DNA from: a bacterium
Lineage (GTDB): Bacteria; UBA9089; JASEGY01
NCBI GenBank assembly: GCA_030019105.1
Contig: JASEGY010000130.1
Span: 1 to 7,519, forward strand
Length of the DNA stretch: 7,519 bases
Direction: 5' to 3'
In this document: positions 1 to 6,611 of the stretch, piece by piece
Layout: each line of letters begins with the position of its first letter
How positions within the stretch are numbered: the stretch's first letter is position 1
Program-made: the position numbers and the translations under genes
The notes under the pieces: model-generated
What the model saw: the letters and a program-made list of their open reading frames with translations, nothing else
Told to the model about the DNA's origin: nothing
Database searches by the model: none

Positions 1-50
1 TCCGCAATCGTAACATTCTCGCGGACAACGCAAATGTTGCGGGGTAATAG
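1..50. repeat. Terminal direct repeat, left copy
   Basis: These 50 bases are identical to the last 50 of the window (7470-7519). The first 8 bases are the tail of the heptamer array that precedes the right-hand copy, and the last 10 or so read into the asnB remnant. The repeat is therefore best read as one junction seen twice, which is what an assembler leaves at the ends of a circular or tandemly repeated unit of 7,469 bp. Whether the circle is real or a graph artefact cannot be decided from the sequence. Confidence 0.95.
2..42. repeat. Inverted repeats at the contig junction
   Basis: CCGCAA (2-7) is complementary to TTGCGG (37-42), and AACATT (12-17) to AATGTT (33-38). GCG (21-23) and CGC (29-31) can pair inside the loop, so the junction can fold into a short hairpin. 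The same structure recurs at 7471-7511 because of the terminal redundancy. No recombinase site or origin that I know matches it. It may be a repeat boundary or a fold that stalled assembly. Confidence 0.5.
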
Positions 51-680
51 TATAGTGCTCAGTGCCGAACCTTTGGGCGGCAAGCCGGGCATAACTCAAT
101 TCACTATACTGACCACCAATATCAAAGGCCACAGAGAAGGTCTTGATCTTATTAGAAACCATCTCGCTCATCATCGCCAGTACCGCAGACGAATCAAGGC
201 CTCCACTCAAAAACACGCCCAGCGGAACATCGCTCATCAACCATCTTTTGACAGACTCCTTTAAAAGCCCCCTGAACTCTCCAATCCAGTCTCTCTCATC
301 CTTTAATACTATCTCCCCAAAAGATATATCCCAATATTCCTCCTCGACCAGTTTCTCTTTGGTCACTTTCAGAGTATGTCCGGGAGGAAGTTTCTTGATG
401 CCATCAAACATAGTCAACGAAGGCGGGGTGTATCTAAAGGTAAGATAGTGATAGAGCGCCTCTGGATTCAGCCTTCTCTCTATTACTTCTAAAATAGACT
501 TTATCTCTGAGCCAAAGATAAATCGAGTTCCATCGTAGTAATAGTAGAAAGGCTTTATCCCCAACCTGTCCCTGGCGCAGAAGAATCTTTTCTCTCTATT
601 GTCCCAAATACAGAAGGCAAACATGCCATTTAGTCTATTTACACATTCTTCCCCCCACTCTTCATAAGAATGGATTATTG

Positions 681-814
681 GGCCTTGTCCATCGTTTCGG
701 CCAATAGTGCTTGACCGAATTGGGTGTTGTAGTTGCAGAGCTTGCTCTGCCGTCCTGTCGATCAAGCTCGACCACTACAAAATTGATCCAATTGCCCAAA
801 CGATGGACAAGGCC
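681..814. mobile_element. 134-bp MITE-like element in asnB, 8-bp target duplication
   Basis: The ends are perfect 17-bp inverted repeats, GGCCTTGTCCATCGTTT at 681-697 and its complement at 798-814, with weaker complementarity extending further inward. The 8-bp sequence GATTATTG flanks it on both sides (673-680 and 815-822). More inverted pairs lie inside: AATTGG/CCAATT (718-723, 788-793), TTGTAGT/ACTACAA (727-733, 774-780) and GCAGAG/CTCTGC (735-740, 745-750), so the whole element can fold back on itself. It encodes no transposase and must have been moved in trans. With the target duplication it adds 142 bp and so shifts the asnB frame. I cannot assign the parent IS family from these ends. 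Confidence 0.93.
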
Positions 815-880
815 GATTATTGCCTCTGTATCACAGTTGGTTCTAAAGGAATGCCCTTTTTTCTCAAGTTCTTCTCTTAA

Positions 881-1030
881 CTGGACAGTAGTAAGTTCTC
901 AGCTTTTCCCAGGATGGACACTCTGTAAGTTGCTGAAACTAAAGCGTTTTCTCTATGCGCTTATAGCTGAATTGCTAAAAACTTAAGTGTCGAGAAATCA
1001 AGCACTTATGGAGAACTTACTGCTGGCCAG
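881..1030. mobile_element. 150-bp MITE-like element in asnB, 9-bp target duplication
   Basis: The terminal inverted repeats are 20 bp with 18 matches: CTGGACAGTAGTAAGTTCTC at 881-900, against CTGGCCAGCAGTAAGTTCTC read on the minus strand from 1030. The 9-bp sequence TTCTCTTAA flanks it at 872-880 and 1031-1039. A subterminal inverted pair, GACACT...AAGTT (917-931) and AACTT.AGTGTC (980-991), lies inside. There is no coding capacity for a transposase. The insertion plus duplication is 159 bp, which keeps the asnB frame but introduces a stop at 998. Ends beginning CTG together with a 9-bp duplication recall IS4-group elements such as IS10 and IS50. That is inference only. The sequence is unrelated to the 134-bp element nearby. 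Confidence 0.93.
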
Positions 1031-1282
1031 TTCTCTTAATATCTTATGGTTATAAATCTCTCCATTGTAAACGATCCAGACAGACTCATCTTCGTTAGCC
1101 ATTGGCTGATGACCGCTTTCAAGATCAATTATGGCCAGCCTCCTATGTCCAAGCCCAATCCCTTCTGAAATATATATCCCTTCATCATCAGGACCCCGAT
1201 GCTTAACCGCATCGCACATTCTATCCAAAGAATCTCTATCAATCCTTCTGTTAAAATCCAGTATTCCACAGATACCACACAT

Positions 1283-2155
1283 CTAACCCTTCCTTCCATA
1301 AATCCATAGACTCCATCCGAACCTTCTTGCCCATGCCTTCTTTACTATTTTTGGAAGAATAAAAGAGAGACCTGGAAGCATAAATTGGAAGGTGCTCTCC
1401 AGCTCAGTGCCCAGGAGTCTTATATTTAGTGAGCTTATATATGGAGCAAAGATTTGCCGGACTTCTTCCCGGGTTACCGGCCAGATATGAGGATTGCCCT
1501 CCTGCCGGTGACCATCTCCATACCGGCTGGCTAATTGCAGGTGGTTCAGGAAACGGCGCTCGCCATGCAAAATACCTTCGACATAAATAGTGTGGTACCA
1601 GTGGAGCAGTGAGTGCCGATTATACAGCATCACACCAAAACCTCCCCCCTGTTTCAAAACCCTGAACAACTCGGAAATGGAACGCTCAATATCAGGAGAA
1701 TGATGAAGAACACCCCAGGAGTAAACATAGTCAAAGGTTTCATCTGGAAAAGAGAGATTATTAGCATCTTCCTGCCGGATATGACCATCTAAGTGAAAAA
1801 GCTCAAAACGGCGTCTGGTCTGTTCTACGGATGTAGGATTCAAGTCCGTAGCCGTAATCTTTGCCCCTCGTTGAGCCCAAAGCATAGACATGCAACCCAA
1901 TCCACAACCTATCTCCAGTACTGGGAGGTCTCTGTATTCCTGGTAGGGGAATATCTTGCCAAAAGGACCGTCCTTGTTATGCAGAGGTCTGTTCCAGTCA
2001 AAAAGCTGATGATCTGCCTTTTCAAAGAACTCTCTACTGCCCAGTCCCACTTCCTCTATCTTTTCGCCCTCACGAAAAGCGGTGGTTCCATGTTCAATCC
2101 CATAAGTCATGGGGTTCTCAGTCCACCAGGAGGCTATTTCTTTTTTATCTGTCAT
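1283..2155 (-). CDS. Class I SAM-dependent methyltransferase
   Basis: The 290-residue protein has a Rossmann-type methyltransferase core. Motif I VLEIGCGLG is at 79-87 (SAM binding), the acidic residue after strand 2 is D104 in ATDLNP, and FDYVYSWGVLHHS at 141-153 and RVLKQGG at 165-171 match Methyltransf_11/25-type enzymes. About 75 N-terminal residues precede the core and a long C-terminal extension follows it, both probably substrate-specific. I chose the ATG at 2155 over an in-frame ATG at 2182 because a strong GAGAGGA Shine-Dalgarno site precedes it by 8 bases and it overlaps the upstream stop as TAATG. The stop TAG directly touches the asnB start. Its place in a deacetylase/asnB operon suggests methylation of a surface-glycan sugar or its lipid-linked precursor, which is inferred and not shown by the sequence. 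Confidence 0.9.
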   Translation of the reverse strand: MTDKKEIASWWTENPMTYGIEHGTTAFREGEKIEEVGLGSREFFEKADHQLFDWNRPLHNKDGPFGKIFPYQEYRDLPVLEIGCGLGCMSMLWAQRGAKITATDLNPTSVEQTRRRFELFHLDGHIRQEDANNLSFPDETFDYVYSWGVLHHSPDIERSISELFRVLKQGGGFGVMLYNRHSLLHWYHTIYVEGILHGERRFLNHLQLASRYGDGHRQEGNPHIWPVTREEVRQIFAPYISSLNIRLLGTELESTFQFMLPGLSFILPKIVKKAWARRFGWSLWIYGRKG

Positions 2156-2640
2156 TATTTGCGTCCTCTCATCAGGTCCCAAGCCACCATTAGCGGCGAA
2201 ACTACCAGAAAGACGGCGCTGAAAACAAGTTCACCTATCCAAAACCGCTCTAAAAATCGCCTTAGCCAATAGCCAAACCATAACCTAATGGTAAGTTGAA
2301 AACCCCGGCGTCTGCCATTAAGGACCATTACCTTTGCGCCCCTTTTCTTGAAGGCGAATATCTGAGATTCTACCCGGAACCAACCGTAACCATTGCCATC
2401 CGGCCAGAGGAGAACGATCTCTTCTGCCTTCTTGATATCTTCCGGCCGCAAATCTTTTGCCTCTATCTGCCGGAAGTCATCACCAAAGACCTCTGCCACC
2501 AGGTCCTTCATATAGCTCTCATTGCGTGGATTTCGTTTGTAATTGCCGGCTTTGGTTAACAAATTAAAGGCAGGGCGTAAGAATCCACTACCCAACCACG
2601 ATGGATAATCACCTGGAAAATATGATACACACAATCTCAT
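2155..2640 (-). CDS. Unrecognised small protein with C-terminal membrane segment
   Basis: The 161-residue protein is from no family I recognise. It starts MRLCVSYFPGDYPSWLG. A short motif EEIVLLWPDGNGYGWFRVE at about 73-91 looks conserved in character, followed by a basic stretch (FKKRGAKVMVLNGRRRG, 97-113). A hydrophobic helix at about 133-155 is flanked by Arg/Lys and followed by MRGRK, so the protein is probably anchored by its C-terminus with the basic side cytoplasmic. The chosen ATG overlaps the deacetylase stop as ATGA and has GAGGTG five bases upstream. An alternative ATG at 2658 would add six residues. Overlapping both neighbours argues for a shared role in the glycan operon, perhaps as a membrane partner of the deacetylase or methyltransferase. 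This is inference from position only. Confidence 0.8.
   Translation of the reverse strand: MRLCVSYFPGDYPSWLGSGFLRPAFNLLTKAGNYKRNPRNESYMKDLVAEVFGDDFRQIEAKDLRPEDIKKAEEIVLLWPDGNGYGWFRVESQIFAFKKRGAKVMVLNGRRRGFQLTIRLWFGYWLRRFLERFWIGELVFSAVFLVVSPLMVAWDLMRGRK
2164..2170 (-). promoter_or_regulatory. Ribosome binding site that fixes the methyltransferase start
   Basis: GAGAGGA on the minus strand is eight bases before the ATG at 2155, inside the end of the upstream gene. It is a far better site than anything before the alternative ATG at 2182. Confidence 0.7.
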
Positions 2641-3530
2641 AGTTGCACCTCGGGGCATAATACCTCTAACTTCACTGGTTCTGCGACCTCTCTCATCAGC
2701 TTCACAGCCTCAAAAAACGTAGGTTGATCCCACACATGGGATGGATCAGCATAGTAATTCAGGATGCCTCCCATCTTTTCTTCCCGGCAGCAACGCACTA
2801 AAGCTTTAGTCTCAGCCAGAAAGTCTTCAGGCCCCCACCGCCGATTCGGAGCCGCATAAAAGCCCCACGAATCTTGAATGTCCAAAGGACGAGAAAAGGT
2901 TCCGGATACAGGAAACTCCAGGAGCCCAAACCGGTTGAAAGCAGGCCCGTCCCAGAAGGCATAAAAAGGCGCTGTCGATGAAGAATATTTGTATCCCAGC
3001 GTTTCTAAAACAGAATACAGGAAGGTTAACTGGGTCGTGGTCTGAAAGGTGCCGAAATGCGGTGTTCGGAAACCAGGAGGGGTTACCCCCAGCACCTTTT
3101 TCAAAGCCATGTGGCCTTCTTCCACATCCTGCCTCACCCGTTCTAAGGGAAGTTGATCATAGAAAAAACAGCTTTCGTAGCGACTGAGGCCCTCATTCCA
3201 AAAGGTATGCTGCTCATAGCCATGATTCAAGAACTCCGCTCCTCTGAGATGCAGCTCGCTGTACTCCTTCTCGTTCTTTTCAAGAATCGCCCCCGGCACA
3301 GCATAAATTGGCTTCACTCCCAGATCTCGAAGCCGCTGGTCAAAGTCCAGAACCACCTTAGCATCCTCCGGCGTATCGCAGTCAAAGGAAAGGGCAAGAT
3401 AGAGCTTCTTAAAACCTGCCCTTTCTGCCAGACGGCTATACCGTCGCCAGAGCAGCCGGGGTCGGTAACGGCTCAAGAGGTAAAATACAGCTTCACCCGG
3501 ATGAAATAATGCCTTTATGTATCTATTCAT
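2637..3530 (-). CDS. Polysaccharide deacetylase (NodB-type) family protein
   Basis: The 297-residue protein belongs to the NodB-fold group that removes N- or O-acetyl groups from glycans using a bound metal. The catalytic Asp motif is SFDCD at 48-52, the metal His motif is NHGYEQH at 102-108, and GFRTPHFG at 153-160 supplies the Arg/Pro motif. DPSHVWD at 262-268 probably supplies the late catalytic His. The two metal histidines are spaced H-x4-H, whereas the usual motif is H-(S/T)-x-x-H. No clear signal peptide is visible, so the product may act in the cytoplasm or at the inner membrane. I chose the ATG at 3530, 8 bp after the ATPase stop. The open frame extends upstream to 3680, but that part is out-of-frame ATPase coding sequence. 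The Shine-Dalgarno match before 3530 is weak, so translation may depend on coupling to the gene upstream. The stop overlaps the next gene as ATGA. Confidence 0.9.
   Translation of the reverse strand: MNRYIKALFHPGEAVFYLLSRYRPRLLWRRYSRLAERAGFKKLYLALSFDCDTPEDAKVVLDFDQRLRDLGVKPIYAVPGAILEKNEKEYSELHLRGAEFLNHGYEQHTFWNEGLSRYESCFFYDQLPLERVRQDVEEGHMALKKVLGVTPPGFRTPHFGTFQTTTQLTFLYSVLETLGYKYSSSTAPFYAFWDGPAFNRFGLLEFPVSGTFSRPLDIQDSWGFYAAPNRRWGPEDFLAETKALVRCCREEKMGGILNYYADPSHVWDQPTFFEAVKLMREVAEPVKLEVLCPEVQL
2646..2651 (-). promoter_or_regulatory. Ribosome binding site that fixes the small-protein start
   Basis: GAGGTG on the minus strand is five bases before the ATG at 2640, within the last codons of the deacetylase. 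It favours this ATG over the one at 2658. Confidence 0.6.
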
Positions 3531-3538
3531 AGCGAAGA

Positions 3539-5104
3539 TTACATTCCCCAGACGGCAATCTTTTTGTCCTGAAAACTCTCCGGGCTTTGGAAGATCTTCT
3601 CTTCCCAACTCTTCTCGGTTCCCCGATCGAAGATTACCAGATGTCCTTCGCAAGCGCCACACCGATCCATATATTCCCACGTTTGCTTAAGTCCTATCGC
3701 TATGGTTTTTTCTAATGATTTGTACAGGATTTTGAGCTCTATCACTATCTTCTGGATGCCCAACTGGTAAGGCCAAATAACCAAGAGGTCTGTACGCATC
3801 TTGCCCAGGCCATATTCTCGCTCGATCCGTCCACCACTATTGACAATCCGCTGCAGAAAGGCCTGGATCAAGAGCTGTGGCCCGGCCTCCTTGTAGTCGA
3901 ACCGTTCCACCCAGTGCTCTGAGTGCTCGCGGAAAAACTCCTGAAAGACAGATAGAAGTTTGTCTATATCGAGGCGACCGTCTTCTGGCCGGATGTACCA
4001 GGCCGGCTCCTGGCTGATGGTCAACTGGGTGGTATAAGTAAGTACTCTGGGGATGACTTCCTGGTATATCTGATTGGCAATACGCAACTGCCCCCTTGTG
4101 CTGATGAGGCCAAGGTCTTCCACATACTGCACATCATCTTCGGATAATTGGTCCAGCTCTTCCTGCCCGGCCAGGATGGGTTCGATAACGCACCTGACCC
4201 GCTCTTCTCTGAGCTTATCAGCGAGCTGATCAAGGTGAGTTTCCCTTCTTACGATGAGATTTTCTTTGGCCTCGGTCACCATCCCGGCCGTAATCGGTTG
4301 TGACCGCTCCCGCCCCTTTTTTATCTCGAAACAGGTTTCATAGGCCAGGGCATTAACCAGCCAGGGTTGTCCCCGGGTTAGCTCCCACATCAGATTAAGG
4401 GCTGCCGGATCAAACCGCTGGTTGGTTTCCCGGGTATGCTGGGCGTAGAGAGTTTCCACTTCAGCCTGCATAAAATTTCCTAAACGTAATGATTTAGCTT
4501 TGATATTAAAGGCGCTGCCACCGGTGATAATCGCTTTATCACGATCAGAGTGAATGCGATAGTCGCGCACATCGCGCACGCCGCATAACACAATGCTCTG
4601 CGGGAACAGCGCCGGCCGTTGTGGATAACCTGCCCGTATTTGACGCAGCACAGAGATGAGGGAATCTATTTCATCTATCAGAAGCACCAGCGGCTTGGGA
4701 CTTGTTTTAGCCCAGATGGTAAGGATTTCATTAAGCGCGACATTTGGCCTATTTTTTTTCAGAACATCTTTCCAAATTCCTGTCAGGAAGCGATCATTCA
4801 GATAAGCCCGTTCCATTGAGGCCATTTGGCTCAAAATTGTACTGATCCCCTCGTAAACATCCTCGCGTGCTGCCTGTCCCATTTTCACATTTATGTACAG
4901 GCAGCGGTAGTCGCCTTTCTGATTTAAATAATCCATCAGGGCCAGCAGACACGATGTCTTGCCTGTCTGCCGCGGGGCATGCAGGACAAAATACTTCTTC
5001 TGCTCAATCAAGCGCAGCACCTCTGGTAAATCAAGCCGTTCTAAAGGTGGAAGACAATAATGGTCTGTGCTTCTAACGGGTCCGGCGGTATTAAAGAAAC
5101 GCAT
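3539..5104 (-). CDS. AAA-like ATPase with C-terminal PD-(D/E)XK-like nuclease domain
   Basis: The 521-residue protein has an N-terminal STAND/AAA-like ATPase domain with Walker A APRQTGKTS at 43-51 and Walker B LVLLIDEID at 139-147, then a helical winged-helix-like middle (about 210-360). The C-terminal domain carries REYGLGKMRTDL (429-440), VIELK (454-458) and QTWEYMD (474-480), a D...ExK...Q pattern typical of PD-(D/E)XK nucleases. The architecture resembles the AAA-ATPase_like/AAA_35 proteins that occur in many copies in environmental genomes. Their function is not established, and defence or selfish-element roles have been proposed for related architectures. The ATG has AGGAAGG four bases upstream. 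The gene begins 24 bp after the AAA_14 gene and ends 8 bp before the deacetylase. A decayed paralogue lies at 6612-7379. It is visibly more GC-rich than the AAA_14 gene. The catalytic residues appear intact, so it is likely functional. Confidence 0.88.
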   Translation of the reverse strand: MRFFNTAGPVRSTDHYCLPPLERLDLPEVLRLIEQKKYFVLHAPRQTGKTSCLLALMDYLNQKGDYRCLYINVKMGQAAREDVYEGISTILSQMASMERAYLNDRFLTGIWKDVLKKNRPNVALNEILTIWAKTSPKPLVLLIDEIDSLISVLRQIRAGYPQRPALFPQSIVLCGVRDVRDYRIHSDRDKAIITGGSAFNIKAKSLRLGNFMQAEVETLYAQHTRETNQRFDPAALNLMWELTRGQPWLVNALAYETCFEIKKGRERSQPITAGMVTEAKENLIVRRETHLDQLADKLREERVRCVIEPILAGQEELDQLSEDDVQYVEDLGLISTRGQLRIANQIYQEVIPRVLTYTTQLTISQEPAWYIRPEDGRLDIDKLLSVFQEFFREHSEHWVERFDYKEAGPQLLIQAFLQRIVNSGGRIEREYGLGKMRTDLLVIWPYQLGIQKIVIELKILYKSLEKTIAIGLKQTWEYMDRCGACEGHLVIFDRGTEKSWEEKIFQSPESFQDKKIAVWGM

Positions 5105-5108
5105 GAAA

Positions 5109-5115
5109 CCTTCCT
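5109..5115 (-). promoter_or_regulatory. Ribosome binding site of the ATPase-nuclease gene
   Basis: AGGAAGG on the minus strand lies four bases before the ATG at 5104 and supports that start. Confidence 0.7.
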
Positions 5116-5128
5116 ATATCCCCTTTCC

Positions 5129-6436
5129 TCAAGGAAGAAGAAGCCATTTCCATAAGGGAATTATTCTAATCCTGGCCTGGCCGGATTTTTCTTCTCCTTC
5201 TTCATCTTCGGTGATGATGGTGAGGTAGTTTACTCCCAACTCGCTTTTGGCCAATACCAGGCTTTTGACTTCCCGCTCTTTTGTCTTTGGACTCGATAGA
5301 TTAAATGAAACCTGAATAGCCTCTTCAATTTGCATCCCTCTTTTTATTACATAATCAACTTCTTCACCTTTTTCCCCTGATTTTGATTTCCAGTAAAAGA
5401 TGTCTTTATCTCTTCTTTTCAATTCTACAAACACCAGGTTCTCATAAATATGTCCTATGTTTCGCGAAAATTTAAAAGCAATGGAGTTACTCAGCGCCGG
5501 ATCAATGGAATAAATCTTTGAAGGATTATAAATCTGGCGCTTGATCGAATAGTCAAATAAGTTTAGCCGGAAGAACAAAAAAACATTCTCCAGGATTTCC
5601 AGATAATTCTTTACAGTATTGACACTCTTTACTCCTATCAAATCTCTGAGATTCTTGCAACTCTGGATTGTTCCTATGTTTGAAGATAAAAACAAACTCA
5701 ATTCTTTTATTTCTTTAATATTCCTTATGGAATACCGGGCTACTACATCTCGATAGAGGATATCCTTGAAGTACTGCTCAAGAAGCGTAATATCGTCAAT
5801 TTTTAAGACCTCAGGGAATCCACCTAAGCGGAGATACTCTTTAAACAGATTCTTTATCTCTACCCGTCTTTCCCGTAAATAAAAATCTTTTTCATCTATT
5901 GAGTAATTCTTTAGAGATAAAAATTCCCGAAAGGAAAATGGCCAGTTAGTCAATTGTCTATTTCTTCCGGTTAAGGCAGTAGATATTTCCGAACTTAATA
6001 TGGTTGAATTCGAACCGGTAACAAATATTTTTATATCTTCAAACTCATAAAGTCTATTTACCCATCTTTCCCAGCCAACAATATTTTGAATCTCATCCAG
6101 AAAAAAATATTTCCTCCCTTTTGGATTATATATTTCAAGAAATATCTCATGAAGTTGATTAAAATCTTTAACTTCAAATTCAATAAACCTTTCATCTTCA
6201 AAATTCAAGTAAAGAATATTGGATACAGGGACATTAAATTCCTCTACAAGGTCATCTGCAATCAGCTTCATAAGAGAGGATTTACCCCCTCTCCTTATTC
6301 CTGTAATGACAATTATCTCTCTATGCTTAAGATACGAGTTGATATTCGCTTGAATTTTTCTCTTAATAAGATCCTTTTTTGTTAAGAATCTTTCTTTGTG
6401 TTCAATTATCAATTCTTTCAGCTTATCTTTTTCCAT
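5129..6436 (-). CDS. AAA_14/DUF4143-type ATP-binding protein
   Basis: The 435-residue protein matches the widespread AAA_14 + DUF4143 architecture. Walker A GIRRGGKSS is at 46-54, Walker B YFFLDEIQ at 110-117, VTGSNS at 139-144, and LTGRNRQL at 155-162 probably contributes the Arg finger. A winged-helix-like region follows at about 255-290. The C-terminal DUF4143 part has GEEVDYVI (358-364) and EEAIQVSF (371-378), a degenerate PD-(D/E)XK-like D...ExxQ pattern. The family's cellular role is unknown. The ATG at 6436 has GGGA seven bases upstream. A TTG five codons earlier (6451) is possible but lies inside the 11-mer repeat. The gene is strikingly AT-rich: bases 6121-6180 contain 12 G+C of 60, against 36 of 60 at 4141-4200 in the next gene, which suggests separate acquisition. 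It ends 24 bp before the ATPase-nuclease gene, probably in the same transcript. Confidence 0.93.
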   Translation of the reverse strand: MEKDKLKELIIEHKERFLTKKDLIKRKIQANINSYLKHREIIVITGIRRGGKSSLMKLIADDLVEEFNVPVSNILYLNFEDERFIEFEVKDFNQLHEIFLEIYNPKGRKYFFLDEIQNIVGWERWVNRLYEFEDIKIFVTGSNSTILSSEISTALTGRNRQLTNWPFSFREFLSLKNYSIDEKDFYLRERRVEIKNLFKEYLRLGGFPEVLKIDDITLLEQYFKDILYRDVVARYSIRNIKEIKELSLFLSSNIGTIQSCKNLRDLIGVKSVNTVKNYLEILENVFLFFRLNLFDYSIKRQIYNPSKIYSIDPALSNSIAFKFSRNIGHIYENLVFVELKRRDKDIFYWKSKSGEKGEEVDYVIKRGMQIEEAIQVSFNLSSPKTKEREVKSLVLAKSELGVNYLTIITEDEEGEEKSGQARIRIIPLWKWLLLP

Positions 6437-6449
6437 CAGAATGTCCCAC

Positions 6450-6493
6450 AATATTGCATTACTAATGCAATATTTTTATTAAAATATTGCATT
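6450..6493. repeat. Three copies of the 11-mer AATATTGCATT, candidate operator
   Basis: AATATTGCATT occurs at 6450-6460 and 6483-6493, and its exact complement AATGCAATATT at 6464-6474. The first two form an 11-bp inverted repeat with a 3-base loop, ending just upstream of the AAA_14 start, and the third lies 8 bases further on. Palindromic copies around a promoter and ribosome binding site are what an autoregulated gene would show. The first copy would also fold the leader into a hairpin next to the start codon. Function is inferred. Confidence 0.8.
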
Positions 6494-6504
6494 GACAAAG
6501 TCAA
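6476..6504 (-). promoter_or_regulatory. Candidate sigma-70 promoter of the AAA_14 gene
   Basis: On the minus strand TTGACT (6504-6499, five of six matches to the -35 consensus) is followed after 17 bases by TAATAA (6481-6476, a weak -10). The -35 sits in a small palindrome, TTGACtttGTCAA (6492-6504), and the -10 lies between 11-mer copies. It is the only promoter-like sequence I find before the row of minus-strand genes, so it may drive the ATPases and, by read-through, the glycan genes. Confidence 0.4.
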
Positions 6505-6544
6505 CTTGCCACCGCCCAAGGCAGCGGCTTGATAATATTACCCC

Positions 6545-6591
6545 TTACATATAAGCAGCGATAGTTACCTTCCTGGTTCAAGTAATCAATT
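6545..6591 (-). pseudogene. Remnant of a third ATPase-nuclease copy (N-terminal piece)
   Basis: The minus strand encodes IDYLNQEGNYRCLYV here, matching MDYLNQKGDYRCLYI at residues 58-71 of the intact ATPase (3539-5104), just after its P-loop. A stop codon and unrelated sequence lie upstream, and similarity ends downstream after about 47 bp. Because it follows the C-terminal remnant at 6612-7379, it is probably the front of a neighbouring tandem copy left after a deletion, or part of the same copy after rearrangement. The AAA_14 control region begins about 40 bp further on. Confidence 0.7.
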
Positions 6592-6611
6592 TAGTGGGTC
6601 TATCCATACGA

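Larger units (their letters stand above)
1..1282 (-). pseudogene. asnB: Asparagine synthetase (glutamine-hydrolysing), interrupted twice and 3'-truncated
   Basis: The family transfers glutamine amide nitrogen to aspartate using ATP. Homologues in polysaccharide clusters often amidate sugars or other substrates. The start MCGICGIL places the catalytic Cys at residue 2. RGPDDEG and YNGEIYNH complete the N-terminal glutaminase signature, and SGGLDSS, the PP-loop of the synthetase domain, is encoded near 200-220. The ATG directly abuts the methyltransferase TAG. Reading stops at 998, inside a 150-bp insertion (881-1030). A second, 134-bp insertion (681-814) adds a frameshift. Without both insertions and one target copy each, the protein runs smoothly through ILREELEKKGHSF and CDTEAIIHSYEEWG. 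Family similarity ends near base 50 (EHYTITP). On a circular reading a stop follows at 7464-7466, so roughly 327 codons survive against about 600 in intact proteins. Non-functional as it stands. Confidence 0.93.

Noticed and set aside
34..264. Plus-strand open frames over 34-448 and 711-986
   Set aside because: They run opposite to clear asnB coding sequence or through the 134-bp and 150-bp insertions, and resemble no protein family.
998..1282. A stand-alone 94-residue glutaminase-like protein
   Set aside because: The last codons (after LRE) come from the inserted element, and the remaining asnB reading continues beyond it. It is a fragment, not a short gene.
1793..2559. Plus-strand open frames opposite the methyltransferase and small protein
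   Set aside because: They are antisense to well-supported minus-strand genes with motifs and proper ribosome binding sites.
3531..3680. N-terminal extension of the deacetylase to 3680
   Set aside because: The extra 50 residues are an out-of-frame reading of the ATPase-nuclease 3' end, low in family character. The ATG at 3530 fits the gene junction.
6509..6529. GC-rich imperfect hairpin as a rho-independent terminator
   Set aside because: The stem has mismatches and no T-run follows on either strand; on the minus strand it leads directly into the promoter-like TTGACT.
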